Part shown: piece after piece, positions 24,901 to 35,429 of the stretch
Numbering within the stretch: the stretch's first letter is position 1
Layout: each line of letters begins with the position of its first letter
DNA from: Antilocapra americana
Lineage: Eukaryota > Chordata > Mammalia > Artiodactyla > Antilocapridae
DNA length: 64,000 nucleotides
NCBI GenBank assembly: GCA_007570785.1
Contig: ML660772.1
Location: forward strand, 35,595,247 to 35,659,246
Direction of reading: 5' to 3'
The notes under the pieces: generated by a model
The model's input: only the letters and a program-made list of their open reading frames with translations
What the model was told of the DNA's origin: nothing
Database searches by the model: none
Position numbers and translations under genes: made by a program

Positions 24901-25338
24901 CTGATTTATCAGTAGCCAATTTCTTTCAGTCAAGATAATTGAAGTGCTTTGATCTTTTCAAATTCTGCTGTTGGAGATGGAGGGAATATTTTATTCAGTT
25001 TTCATGAAACTATTAAAGTTATCTGTTACCATGTTCAGCGTACTGTGGTGTGCTTAAAGATTTTTTTTTTTAATTGTTCGTGTTCTCTAAGGGCTTTTAT
25101 TGCTAGCTCTTACTTCTGAAATGTATGAGGGTGGGATCAAATGAGATTTGTTTTAATTACACAACAAATAGCATAACCTTGAATTTCATTTTTAGGTAGA
25201 GATGAAATCCAATATATGACATTTTAGTTTGGCTCATTGCTTCCCAATATTTAAACTGTCTAGATGGTGGTAAATGGATGTTTTGAGAAATAGTTTACTG
25301 TGGCAGTCTTCTGGAGAACATTAGTGTCAGTCTATCGC
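21945..25338. other. Long single-copy (intronic?) stretch
   Basis: About 3.4 kb without a recognisable transposon. It has poly(T) runs (23180-23192, 23331-23342, 25062-25072) and a less AT-rich block at 24440-24600. A splice-acceptor-like tract ends at 23859 before a 25-codon open frame. None of this amounts to a gene call. Confidence 0.4.
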
Positions 25339-25552
25339 GGGGCTTCCCTAGTAGCTCAGATGGTAAAGAATCCACCTGCAATGCAGGAGACCCGGTTTGA
25401 TCCCTGGGTAAAGAAGATCCCCTGGAGAAGGGAATGGCTACCCGCTCCAGTGTTTTTGCTTGGAAAATTCCGTGGACAGAGGAGTCTGGAGGGCTATAGT
25501 CCATGGTGTTGCAAAGAGTTGGACATGACTAAGCTGAGACTAACACAACACT
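25339..25552 (+). repeat. Bov-tA SINE
   Basis: Sense Bov-tA: tRNA-like head 'ggggcttccctagtagctca' (A box) with 'ggtttgatccctgg' (B box), then the BovA unit and the tail 'gactaacacaacac'. The next Bov-tA follows head-to-tail after about 13 bases. Confidence 0.93.
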
Positions 25553-25565
25553 ATGATTAGGAACA

Positions 25566-25760
25566 AGGCTTCACTGGTGGCTCAGATGGTAAAGAATCGG
25601 CATGCAATGTGTGAGATCTGGGTTTGATCCCTGGGTTGGGAAGATCGCCTGGAGGAGGGCATGGCAATGCACTCCAGTATTTTTGCCTGGAGAATCCCCA
25701 TGGACAGAGGAGCCTGGGAGGCTACAGTCCATGGGGTCACAAAGAGTTGGACAAGCGACA
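25566..25760 (+). repeat. Bov-tA SINE, 3'-shortened
   Basis: Sense copy beginning 'aggcttcactggtggctcag' with B box 'ggtttgatccctggg'. It ends 'agttggacaagcgac', so a few bases of the 3' end are missing. Confidence 0.92.
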
Positions 25761-26312
25761 AAGGAGAGTGACCCCAGGCTACATTCAAATAGTTGTTTTA
25801 GATGTTTGTGCTCAGCATGTGGAGATGTTGAGGGGAGTTTTTGAAATAAAAACTCTTAAGTGCCTATTGTTTTTTAAGGGGGACAACTAGGGAAGGAGGA
25901 GGCTAGACTTTCTATTACTACAACTTAAATGAAAAGTATCTGAGAGAGGCTAAGTGCTAAGAGGGTAGTCTAATAGGACAACTTTTAAAAGAGATACTTC
26001 TAGGTAGATCTAATGTGATAACTGTTCTGTAATTTGCCTGGAGTCCTCTTCATTGCCAATGATCAATCCTAAGCTCATTGAGAAGGAGTCCCAGTTTACC
26101 AAGGAGACCACAGTGAGTGGCCAGAGTTGGGCAGTTCCTACTGCTAAAAAAGGCTTGTTCACTTTGGTTCCTGCACTGACCAATGATTAGTCCTTCTTAT
26201 AAATAAGATTTTCCCCAGTGAATATTGAGATATCTAATGACATTTTTATTTCTCAAGGCTAGGGTGAGAGCTTTTAAAAACACAAAATCATTTAAATCTT
26301 TTTAGTATACAT
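25761..26312. other. Single-copy stretch
   Basis: No gene or named repeat. Confidence 0.3.
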
Positions 26313-26472
26313 CTGCTGCAGCTGTTGCTAAGTTGCATCAGTCGTGTCCGACTCTCTGTGATCCCATAGATGGCAGCCCACCAGGTTCCTCCATCCTTGG
26401 GATTCTCCAGGCAAGAACACTGGAGTGGGTTGCTATTTCCTTCTCCAATGCATGAAAGTGAAAGGTGAAAGT
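26313..26472 (-). repeat. BOV-A2 half element
   Basis: Reverse-complement first BovA unit with its 'ctgctgcagctgttgctaag' tail and the linker 'gaaagtgaaaggtgaaagt'. The second unit is absent, so the copy stops within the dimer linker. Confidence 0.88.
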
Positions 26473-26577
26473 CTAAAATAATGTATTATTTCCTTAGCAC
26501 ACCAAAGTTCCTTTTCATTGTGGATATCTTAAATAATACAAATAATGAGAAAAGGGAGAGAGGTGAAAAAGAAGGCC

Positions 26578-26830
26578 CTGAGCTCTGCAGCAAGGAGGAC
26601 TTGGGATTCAATCTTGGTTCTACCCTTTACTGGGCAAATGATCTTTGGTAATCTTACAATAGAGAACAATACCCACCCCATGCTGAAAGATTAATGGTAT
26701 AATAAATGCAAATAGCTGAAAAGAGTGCTCCACATGTAGTAAATGTTGAATATGTACTTATACAAGTATAAATGCAAATAAATATGTATTGAGTGCTTAC
26801 AGATTGGTGTACTGAGAGTTTTACACTATA
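26578..26830 (+). repeat. MIR fragments
   Basis: Sense MIR from 'gcagcaaggaggacttggga' to 'ccacatgtagtaaatgttga'. A second MIR-like piece, 'tgtattgagtgcttacagat', follows at about 26785. Confidence 0.65.
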
Positions 26831-26984
26831 GATAAATCTATATAAAGGTGTATATATGTATGAATTCTAGTGAACATCTTCGGCTCTGTCTTTGAAGCAG
26901 AATGCTCTGCTCAATAAATAGAAGGTTTTATGATTATCAATAAAATCCCCCAAATCCTCTCCCTTGGTGATAATTTCTCTTAAC

Positions 26985-27470
26985 ATAAAATAGTCAATGA
27001 ATGATATGTCTATAAAAGGGTATCACTTTCTAGATACTTCTTCACACCTACTTTTTAAAATTTAACACTAGTTTATAAATATGTTGTCACAATGCCAAAT
27101 TTAACAGCCATTCATTTTTTACATTTATTTATTAAATTTTTATTGGAGTGTAATTTACAGTGTTGTGTTAGTTTTCAGGTGTACAGCAAAGTGAATCAGT
27201 AGTTATATGTATACATATATCCACTCTATTTTATGTTCTAGCCATAGATTATTTTGTTGAAGGTTGAAACATTTTAAAACTAATCCTTTCTTTACTATTG
27301 TTATTGTGTTTTTTAAAATTTTATCTCCTATAAATATGTGATAAGCATTCTTATGGTTAAATCTTGGCACATAGTGATTTTTTTTCCCCTTTAGGATAAA
27401 TTCCTAGAAGTAGAATTGGAGGACAAAAGGCATGCAATAGTTTAAAACACTTACAGTTTACTCTGGGAAT
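26985..27470 (-). mobile_element. Old L1M with a younger L1 3' end inside
   Basis: Outer L1M antisense blocks lie at about 26990-27115 and 27255-27450 ('aggataaattcctagaagta', 'gaattggaggacaaaaggca'). Between them 27118-27252 is an artiodactyl L1 3' end ('ttgttttaga'-type order: 'attggagtgtaatttacagt', 'tttcaggtgtacagcaaagt'). Confidence 0.6.
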
Positions 27471-29110
27471 TTGTTTTCCTTTGGTATATATTTTAAAATA
27501 TATACCAAAATCAAGTTATAAAGTTATGGAATATTTACTTTTGTATAAGAAAGAACTTTTAATCTTATTTTTAAAAATGTATGATTTTTGTGTAAAAGAA
27601 AAGCGGCTGCAATGAATCACTTCTCCCTGTGCAGGTCCCCGGGGGGTCGTTGGGGTCCTTGGTTAGGTGGTGATCTTGGAGTGTCTGACTTGAGCTTAGT
27701 TTAGTACAGTTGTCCCACCTCATAGACCATGTTGTCTATCCTGGCTTGTCATCCTGTAAAACTCAGATTGCAGTCCCAAGGGAAATAATCTACCTTGGGA
27801 GCTAGAGAGCCCAAGAAGCTTCATTAGTTACATGCTTGCTCAGGAAAACAGTTCATTTTAAGAAAAGCAGACCCTATCAGTTGGTAAGAGTGTATCAGTA
27901 TTTACGCTATGCACAGTAAACTCCCTCTCTGGGCAACACACTTAGAGCAAGTTGCTTCATAATAAGTCTCTAAGGAGTGGTCATAGGTAAACTTTACTTT
28001 AGAGGTTGGAGTCTTAATCTGCTGATCTGGTTCATTTCTTTACCAGTGGGTGTTTGGGTGTATCTGTTTGTCACGACAGACTGTTGATGGGTGCCAGTTT
28101 CTTTTAGGAAGCCATCACTGGTATGAAAATTTTCCTGATATGTTTAGACTTCCATATTTGTGTTTAATATAGCCTCTGCAATAATATCATTGCCAAAATG
28201 TCTACAGTTAACTCTGAATTAATCTAGTGTCTTGAGCAGTATTTTTCTTATTCTGTAACACTTAGTTCATGGAATTATATACACACAGATGCACACATAC
28301 CATCAAATCTTACTATTCACGTTTTTTTTTTTTCTTTTTCTCCTTTCTCTACTATGTACTCCACCCTTTTTTTCTGCATTGAGTTAGGGTTGCCTTCAGT
28401 AAAGGATACCTTCTGAAAATTCAAGGCTTTCTCTAGGAAAATCTGTAAGGACTGCATCTACTTTGTGGTATGAAGGCTCTGAATATGAGCAAGAAAGCCT
28501 GGCTGATGTCTGTGCATGTGTACTAGATAATTTCTATTTAAAGGGCTTAGAGATGTTTGATTCTGAAATGCAGGATTGAATTTTTACCCCATATTCATTT
28601 TTTCTTCATGAGGATGAATGTAATTTTGGTAAGTAAGTGAGCAGATTGGTTATTCACTGCAAATTCTGCTGTTGTTGGCGTGTTCTGCTTTTCTTCTCCA
28701 GTGAAGCCTAGAGATATTTATGTGCCGAGGAATCATGGTGCGGTAACCAGCGAGAGCTATGAGACAGTGGTGTGGATACTTTTAAAGAATTAATATTAAA
28801 AAGGGTGAAGGTCTGAAAAAGGAGTTGCTACTGGGAGAATTAATGCTTGATTAACACTTGGTGCAAACTGGAATGTTTCCCTGTTTTCCATACATTTTCC
28901 TCTCTGTTATTTCTCTTGCATTATTACTATATATCCATATTTGTATTCTTTTAATAAGATCACTTTTCTTACACATATGTTCCCCTTCTGTCCACACACC
29001 TATGTTCCTATTTTCTTAACATAGCTGTATAGGCTATTTCAGCAAAGAATATTTTGCTTTAAAGAAAGATAGGACTTTAAAGTCCCTTTCCCTAAACTGC
29101 ATGCTCATAC
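27471..29110. other. Single-copy stretch
   Basis: Contains a palindromic 'ggtatatattttaaaatatatacc' core at 27483-27506 and poly(T) near 28321-28333. No gene. Confidence 0.35.
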
Positions 29111-29111
29111 T

Positions 29112-29425
29112 TGTGGTGAGCAGAATGATGGCCTCCAAAGAGGTCTACATCCTAATCCCTGGAATCTTTGGCTCTATTAATATTAAATGGTGATGGAAAA
29201 TTAATGTGTCAGTTGGAATTAAGGTTTTTAATGAGCTGACTATAAAATACAGATATTATCCTGAATTATCTAACTATTCCCACTATGCTCACAAAAGTCC
29301 TTTAATGTAGAAGAAGAAGTAAAAGAGGCCAGAGTAATGCGATGTGAGAACTCACCCTGCTGCTGTTGGCTTTGAAGTTGGAGAAAGAGGGCCATGAGTC
29401 CAGGAACATGGGTGGCCATATGTAA
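29112..29425 (+). mobile_element. MaLR-like LTR fragment
   Basis: Ordered matches to an old mammalian LTR in sense: 'aatgatggcctccaaagagg', 'tacatcctaatccctggaat', 'agatattatcctgaattatc', 'ggccagagtaatgcgatgtg', 'agagggccatgagtccagga'. No internal viral sequence. Confidence 0.55.
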
Positions 29426-29565
29426 ATTTCCAAAAATACTCTTGTGTAACAAATGCACGCATGTTTTTTCTTCCTTTTATTTTGCACAAATTGGAATTTT
29501 TTTAAATCTATACTTTTATAATCCTTGAGTTATTGCTTTCTAAATCAGGTGTTGGAAAGATATGT

Positions 29566-29725
29566 GGGCTTCCCTGGTGGCTCAGTCAGTACAGAATCTG
29601 CCTGCAATGTGGGAGACCTGGGTTCAATCCCTGGGTTGGGAAGATCCCCTGGAGAAGAGCATGGCAACCCACTCTGGTATTCTTGTCTGGAGTATCCCCA
29701 TGGACAGAGGAGCCTGGCTACAGAA
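29566..29725 (+). repeat. Bov-tA SINE, 3'-truncated
   Basis: Sense head 'gggcttccctggtggctcag' and B box 'gggttcaatccctggg', ending 'ggagcctggctacagaata' before the 3' third of the BovA unit. Confidence 0.92.
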
Positions 29726-29744
29726 TATTGTTTAGATCAGTTAC

Positions 29745-30245
29745 ATGTTTTTAAAAAACAGCTTCATAGTTTTCCTTTATATGACCGAATAATAGTTTAT
29801 TTAAATAGTCCTCTATTGATGGACTATTAGGATGTTTTCAGTTTTGGTTGTTATATGTTGTCTTAAACCTTTGAGGTTTCTGTAACAGAATACTGTAGTG
29901 TAGGTGGCTTAGGGACAACAGAAATTTGTTTCTCACAGTTCTGAAGGTTGGGAAGTCCAGGTGCTCAGATCAAGGTGCTAGCATGGTTGGATTCCGGTCA
30001 GGGCCTGCTTCCTGTGTCATAGATGCCATCTTCTTGTTATGTCCTCACAGTGCAGAAGGGCAGAAGTGCTCTTTGGGGTCTCCTTGGGGTTAAGGCTCAT
30101 CCTGTGAATTTGGGGGTCATAGAAGTTCAGTCAATGGCATAAGTCTTTGTGAGCATGCACAAGTATATTTTCAACATAAATTCCTAAAGTGGAATGGATG
30201 AATACGTTTATGAGTTTAACATTTTGATGGTTATTGCCAGTTTAA
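29745..30245 (-). mobile_element. Old L1M split by an MLT1 LTR
   Basis: L1M antisense at 29745-29866 ('ctctattgatggactattag') resumes at about 30134-30245 ('taaattcctaaagtggaatg', 'ggttattgccagttta'), with an MLT1 LTR between. Confidence 0.6.
29870..30133 (-). mobile_element. MLT1 (ERVL-MaLR) LTR, antisense
   Basis: 'gtaacagaatactgtagtgt', 'caacagaaatttgtttctca', 'gctagcatggttggattccg' and 'ttatgtcctcacagtgcaga' are the MLT1 blocks in reverse order. Solo LTR fragment with no coding region. Confidence 0.75.
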
Positions 30246-30892
30246 CTCTTCGAGGAGGCCATCCACGGTCTGCTCTGTTTTAGAGCCTCTCTCTGGGCTA
30301 TAGTGTCCGTTACCTTTTTAGTTGTGGTGCAAAACACTAAGAGGCGGAGATCGGACCCTCACTCTCTTTATTCCCTATTAAACACAGTGTCAAACACTGT
30401 TTCCTGATGTCCAGCTCCAGTCTGCAGATGATCTGGGTCTTAAAGCCGGTGTGGTTCCACTGGCAGTGATGAGAATGGGATGGCAGTTGGAGTGCCGTGG
30501 CCTGCGGCCGAGTTCCTGCGGGATGACTGTGCAGCTCTAGCAGGGGAAGGAGTGGGGACAGATGTCCAGCCTTATCTTTTCTCTTATTTGCGATACTGAT
30601 GGATGTAGAAATGCAGTATTTAGCTAGTGTGCATGATTCCTGAGTTAGTTCTGTTTTGGAATTATGCAGCCTGTCTCTCGAAGGGACACAAGGCTTTGGC
30701 ATATTAATTTTTCAAGACAGGATGTTTGCCTCATAAGCTGAAAAAATCATGTAGCACTTGAAGGGGCCATGACAGTGGAATATAGGACATTTTCCTCTGG
30801 GAGTCTTCCATAAGACTTCATCAAAAATGATATATAAACATACCTGCTCACTCCACTTTAGTCAACTTAAAGGTTTTCTGAACAGACTTTAA
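30246..30892. other. Single-copy stretch, locally GC-richer
   Basis: Includes a 121-codon open frame on the minus strand (30337-30702) with low-complexity Ser/Thr/Leu content and no family I recognise. I regard it as chance. Confidence 0.35.
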
Positions 30893-31005
30893 ACAAATGA
30901 CAATTCTACCACTTCCTAGCTCTGTGGTATTAGGACGATCGCAGTTTTCTCACCTATAAAATGAGGGTAATAGTACATTGGAAGCGTGATCATTTTGCAG
31001 CTACT
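30893..31005 (+). repeat. MIR fragment
   Basis: 'ctaccacttcctagctctgt' and 'ctcacctataaaatgagggt' in sense MIR order. Confidence 0.65.
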
Positions 31006-31019
31006 TCTGCTACTCTTTG

Positions 31020-31460
31020 TCAACCTGATGAGTGAAAATAGTATCTCATTTAACTGTTTCTTTAATTATGAATGAGTTTGAGCATTGTTAAATATATATA
31101 ACATTTTGTATTGCATATTTTATGTTAAATAAGTTAACTACTTTTCTGCCATCTATTTTTCAAGTGATTTTTTTTCCAGTTTGTCATTTGTCTTTTGTCT
31201 TTATGCATGGCATTCTTCTCTCATGCAGGTATTTCAAATATTTGTGAAGTCAGTTTATATATATGTGTGTGTGTGTGTGTGTATATATATACATACACAT
31301 ATAGCTTTTTCTTTGTGTCTTGCCTACAAAGACCTTCCTTTTTATAAGATTTTTAAAAATTATTAAAACCTCCCATATTTCCTTCTAGAACTTTTACACT
31401 TTTTTTTTTTTACTTTAGAATCTTTGATCCACCAAGAGTTGTTTTTTTTTTTTTTTTCTC
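31020..31460 (-). mobile_element. Old L1M ORF2 region (antisense)
   Basis: Runs from 'gtatctcatttaactgtttc' to 'agaatctttgatccaccaag', following L1M antisense order, with a (TG)n/(TA)n expansion at 31255-31295. Confidence 0.55.
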
Positions 31461-31834
31461 TTTTCAAGGAAACTTACGAAATTAAGTGTTAGAATGAGAT
31501 TTGGCATAATCTTTGTGTTAAATACATAGTATGTTTTAACAGAGTGGTACTGCTCAGTATATTTACATTAATGATGATAATTAATAAATAATTCTTTTTT
31601 ACTTTTGAAGATTTCAGTATAATTATATAGGAGTGGGATAAGTGTGTTTTAGACCATAATTGCAACACAAAGCAAATCACCTTTTTGTTTTTAAGTTATA
31701 GTAATCCATAAAGAATTATATATTCAACAATGAGTTGTTGAAACATCATAAATCACGCTGCTATAATCAATCTTCAGAACACCTTCTGTTATCAAAGTCT
31801 ACTTTGTCATGTCTGATTATACCAGTTTGGAAGT

Positions 31835-32035
31835 GAGAGTGTTAGTCTCTCTCTAGTGCCCAGCTCTTTGCCACCTCATGGACTATAGCCAGCCATGCAC
31901 CTCTGTCCATGGGATTCTTCAGGCAAGAATACTGCAGTGATTTGCCATTCCCTTCTCCTCTTTCACCTTCATCAAGAGACTTTTTAGTTCCTCTTTGCTC
32001 TTTTGCTATTAAAGTGGTATCATCTGTGTATCTGG
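31835..32035 (-). mobile_element. BovB/BovA chimera
   Basis: On the minus strand about 77 bases of internal BovB reverse-transcriptase sequence (31960-32035: 'aagtctcttgatgaaggtga') run straight into a BovA unit (31835-31959: 'ggagaagggaatggcaaatc'). The two parents share 'ggaga' at the join. The 6-bp repeat ggaagt at 31829-31834 and 32036-32041 may be the TSD, which would make this one insertion rather than two. Confidence 0.65.
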
Positions 32036-32041
32036 GGAAGT

Positions 32042-32384
32042 CATGAGTTTGAGACAAATTAACTTTTTAGGTCAAGAAATATTTTCTTGGTGAAACCACT
32101 ATTACTTCTGTTGTAACTGCCTCATGTCCCCAGGTCAATAGGACTCAGCAGAGGTCAGGGGGTTTCTTGTGTTTAATTGCCTTTTGTCTACAAAGATTTG
32201 TTATGAGTGGGATCTAAAAGGGAGCCTTACCTCATCTCCCAAGATGAGAAAGTGATTGTCTACACCATCATAATACAGAAACATTGTTATTTATTGAAGT
32301 CCCTCAGAGTATCCCATAAATGTTATTTCAGTTTTCAGATTTTAATGTTAGTGCTATTATTTTTAAGTCCAAACTTGCAAAATA
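32042..32384. other. Single-copy stretch
   Basis: Nothing recognised. Confidence 0.3.
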
Positions 32385-32510
32385 ACACCACCACATCCCT
32401 GTGAGATAGCAAATATTATTCCCATTCAGAGTTGCAAGAGATTCCAATTGAGTATTAGCATGTGCTCTGCCTGAGGTACCAGCCTGTGTTTCTTAACTTT
32501 CTAGCCTGTT
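32385..32510 (-). repeat. MIR fragment
   Basis: 'ccctgtgagatagcaaatat' and 'tattcccattcagag' match MIR in reverse. Confidence 0.5.
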
Positions 32511-32818
32511 TATCTTAATTACATTTACATTTCTCATGGTCTGCATTTCTCAGGGTCAAAAAAGTTTTGAGAGGATAATAGAAAAGAATACATTTTTAGC
32601 AGCTCTGAGGAAAGCAGTTTAAAATGTTATACCTTTGGACCATCCTGCTTGTTGTCATTATTTAGTTTTTGCCCTGTGTTGTTCTTTGATATTGCACGAC
32701 CCTGGGATGGGTACTTAATGCCTGCATTTTCCTTTTCCTTCTCTCTCAGATGTCTTTTCACCTTGGCTTCATAAAGAAAAGAAAAGGGATTGTTACAGTT
32801 TTGATTAAGGTATCTGAT

Positions 32819-33034
32819 TGTTGTTGTTGTTTAGTCGCTAAATTGTGTCCGACTGTTTTGCGACCCCATGGACTGTAGCCCACCAGGCTCCTCTGTCCAT
32901 GAGATTTCCCAAGTAATAATACTGGAGTGGATTGCTATTCTCTTCTCCAGGGGATCTTCCTGATCAGGGATTGAACCCACATCTTCTGCATTGCAGTCAG
33001 ATTCTTTATTGCTGAGGTACCAGGGAAGCCCACA
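32819..33034 (-). repeat. Bov-tA SINE
   Basis: Complete reverse-complement copy with a (GTT)n tail at the left. The 8-bp TSD tatctgat lies at 32811-32818 and 33035-33042. Confidence 0.93.
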
Positions 33035-33062
33035 TATCTGATAGAATGTTTCATTTTAGGGG

Positions 33063-33132
33063 GAGAAGGAGAAGGAAATGGCAACTCGTTCCAGTATTCT
33101 TGCCTGGAGAATAGAGTCTGACACTTAGCACG
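33063..33132 (+). repeat. BovA fragment with internal deletion
   Basis: 'ggagaaggaaatggcaactc' to 'cttgcctggagaat' is followed at once by 'agagtctgacacttagca'. About 60 bases of the central BovA unit are missing. Confidence 0.75.
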
Positions 33133-33254
33133 TAAGGCATGAGGGAGGTGGAAGGAGAACAAGGGAAAGAAGAATCTTATCTTTCTAACAAAACAAATTG
33201 GATAACATCATTCATTTGCTTAAAAATCTGATAAGCCGGTACCATTTGACAGCT

Positions 33255-33455
33255 TGACATATACCAGGCACCATTCAGGAGCTTTGTGTTCTTAATCCAT
33301 TTAATTCCTAGGGTAGGTTTTATCATCCCATTTCACAAAGGACGAAATGAATTTAGAGAAGTTTTAAACAAACTTTCCATGGTCACACAGTGTGAAAACC
33401 AAGAATCAAGTCTCGAATTCTGTGACTGTAAAGTTAGCGTTTGTTTATTCATCTA
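33255..33455 (-). repeat. MIR SINE
   Basis: Reverse MIR: 'ccaggcaccattcaggagct', 'tttaattcctagggtaggtt', 'tttcacaaaggacgaaatga', 'catggtcacacagtgtgaaa'. Confidence 0.85.
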
Positions 33456-33489
33456 TATCTTGTGTCTCTAAATACCATTCATGTTCTCA

Positions 33490-34185
33490 GATTTTTTATT
33501 TCTAGATCTCTTGACCCAGTCCGAGCTGCTCTAGTCTAGACCTTTAGTCTAGCCTTAAGCTTTTCTCTGAACTCTAGACCTGTTCACCCAGTGGCCTAAC
33601 TCAGCATCTCTGCTTGAGCGGCCCATAAATACATCAAACTCCTGATTTCTAACACCTCATCTACCTACTACTCATCCATTTATTTCCTTCTCAGGTCCTA
33701 ACTGCTCCATCCTTCTACTTGCTCAGGGCAGAAATTCGTATTTCTTATACTCCACATGTTATCTGTTAAGTCTAGTTGACTTTATCTTCAAAATTGCAGA
33801 CACCATTTCTGCCTGGATTACTCAGACATCTCCTGGCTGGTGACCCTGCTTTCACTCTTGATTCCCAAGTATATTCTAAGCACATTAGTAGAGTGAGACT
33901 TTTCAGTCAGATCTCTTTTCTGCTCAAACCCTCCTGAAGCTTTCCTTCATCCTCAGATTTAAAGCCCTACAGGATCTGGCCCTGGTAGCACTCTGATCTG
34001 ATCTCCTCTTAGGTTCCCTTTGCTGACCTGCCCTAGCCACTCAGGCCTTCTTGCCGTCCCCTGAACCACCAGGCTTCTTTAGGGTTTCTGCACTTCGTGT
34101 TCCTTCTTCCTGGAATGACCTCCCCTCACATATCTGCAGGGCTCACACCCATTTCCTCCAGTCTTCTCAGTGAGGCTGATGAAAT
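33490..34185 (+). mobile_element. L2 (CR1-type) LINE 3' region
   Basis: Ordered L2 phrases in sense: 'gctcaaaccctcctgaagct', 'agccctacaggatctggccc', 'cttcctggaatgacctcccc', 'ccatttcctccagtcttctc'. Ancient and non-coding. The piece at 34880-35105 may be the end of the same element. Confidence 0.8.
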
Positions 34186-34471
34186 AAAATTTATATTTTA
34201 AAGCAAGATGAGAAAAACTGAACATAAACTTCTCTCTCTGTGTTTGTTCCGGCCTCCATAGGTACAGTGTGTAGCTGTGTTATACATTAACCGGAGATCC
34301 TCAAAGATGGGAATGCCAGCTTGAATGTTAAGAGCTATTCTCTTTCTTCTGACCCTACAGTTTCAGAACTTCTGTGACAGTAACTTTAAAAGAAAAATAA
34401 CTTTATTTCCCAACTCTGTTGGGAGTCATTGTGACTTGCTGCTTGCTTTGCCTGTTTACTTGGTGAACTTT

Positions 34472-34700
34472 TTTTTTTTTAAATAACATATCTTGTAGTA
34501 AAAAATCACAAATTGAGCATTGCGTACCAGATGTTGTGCTTGACCCAAGGCGTTTCCATTGGGCTTGAGACAGTAACTGGACCATGGGAAAAAGAGCAAA
34601 ATATGGAATGCTTCATGAATTTGCGTGTCATCCTTGTGCAGGGGCCATGCTAATCTCTGTTTCAATCCAGTTTTAGTATATGTGCTGCCGAAGTGAGGAC
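34472..34700 (-). pseudogene. Chimeric retropseudogene: U6 snRNA joined to an unidentified RNA 3' end
   Basis: On the minus strand the insertion starts with a near-complete U6 (34700-34598), continues with ~117 bases of unrelated sequence (34597-34481) and ends in an A tract (34480-34472). The 13-bp direct repeat cttggtgaacttt at 34459-34471 and 34701-34713 bounds the whole unit, so it integrated as one piece. The A tail next to the repeat and the TAT/AAAG target are typical of L1-driven insertion. Known U6 chimeras arise when the L1 reverse transcriptase switches template from one RNA to U6. The 3' partner is not an L1 end that I recognise and may come from an mRNA 3' UTR. Confidence 0.75.
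34598..34700 (-). pseudogene. U6 spliceosomal snRNA pseudogene
   Basis: The reverse complement follows U6 over its length: 5' stem 'cacttcggcagcacatatac', the central 'gattagcatggcccctgcac' and the 3' 'gatgacacgcaaattcatga', ending in the short U tail 'tatttt'. It is 103 nt against about 107 for functional U6, with a 2-nt deletion between the 5' domain and the conserved core and several substitutions, including in the catalytic-region neighbourhood (gcgcaag reads gcacaag). No proximal TATA or PSE precedes it on the minus strand, so it should be silent. Confidence 0.9.
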
Positions 34701-34879
34701 CTTGGTGAACTTTATATAAAAATTCATGTGTCATATTGATGTACAATCTTATATCTGAAAAATGTATATGAGTGTGCCTTTGACTTCTAACAGGTGAAAT
34801 AATTCTCAGAGCTCTCTGAGAATCTACATCCTGCATTATAATCCTCAGTTTGGTTCAAATAAAATTCCTTTTTCTTCCA

Positions 34880-35105
34880 TTGTACTTATAACCTCCTGGA
34901 AAGATTATAAAATTTACTTGTTAATGTGTATTAGCTATCTCCCCTCCCTGCTCTTTCACTCCTAATTGAAAGATCCATAAATGGCAGGTTTTTGTTGTTT
35001 ATTCTTTTTGGTTTGCTTGGTTCATTTTGTATGCCTAGCAATTATCTCAAGTCCTGGTACATTGTTAGTGATCAATAAAATATGTGGAATAAGTTTATTC
35101 ACAAA
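34880..35105 (+). mobile_element. L2 LINE 3' terminus
   Basis: 'aagatccataaatggcaggt', 'ttggttcattttgtatgcct' and 'ttagtgatcaataaaatatg' follow the L2 3' end. Confidence 0.65.
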
Positions 35106-35192
35106 TGTGTCCAGGTCAGTGCTAACAGTGAGAAATACAGAGGGCTTCCCTGGCTCTCAAACTTTTAATTAATCCATTTTTTTAGGATTTCT

Positions 35193-35419
35193 ATGTGTGT
35201 GCTAAGTCGCTTCAGTTGCGTTTGACTCTTTGCGACCCTATGGACTATAGCCCACCACGCAGGCTCCTCTGTCCTTGGGACTCTCCAGGCAAGAATACTG
35301 GAGTGGGTTGTCATGCCCTCCTCCAGGGAATCTTCCTGACCCAGGGATTGAACCCATGTCTCTTACATCTTCTGCATTGGCAGGCGGGTTCTTTACCACT
35401 AGCGACACCTGGGAATCCC
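35193..35419 (-). repeat. Bov-tA SINE
   Basis: Full reverse-complement copy from 'gtgtgctaagtcgcttcagt' to 'cacctgggaatccc', with an extra 'acgc' in the BovA unit ('ccaccacgcaggctcc'). Confidence 0.93.
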
Positions 35420-35429
35420 AGACAGAGTC

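Noticed and set aside
25339..25760. tRNA genes (A and B boxes visible)
   Set aside because: The boxes belong to Bov-tA SINE heads. There is no tRNA cloverleaf or CCA-less acceptor stem, and the BovA body follows.
27483..27506. Palindrome as a regulatory site
   Set aside because: A perfect but AT-only inverted repeat of this length is unremarkable in such AT-rich sequence.
30337..30702. 121-codon minus-strand open frame as a gene
   Set aside because: No recognised domain, no splice or promoter context, and biased composition in a GC-richer patch.
34456..34836. 126-codon minus-strand open frame
   Set aside because: It runs across the U6 pseudogene chimera and its target repeats; the frame is accidental.
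35142..35160. Short 'gggcttccctggctctc' as another Bov-tA head
   Set aside because: Only ~13 bases match and nothing of the rest of the SINE follows, so chance or a remnant cannot be separated.
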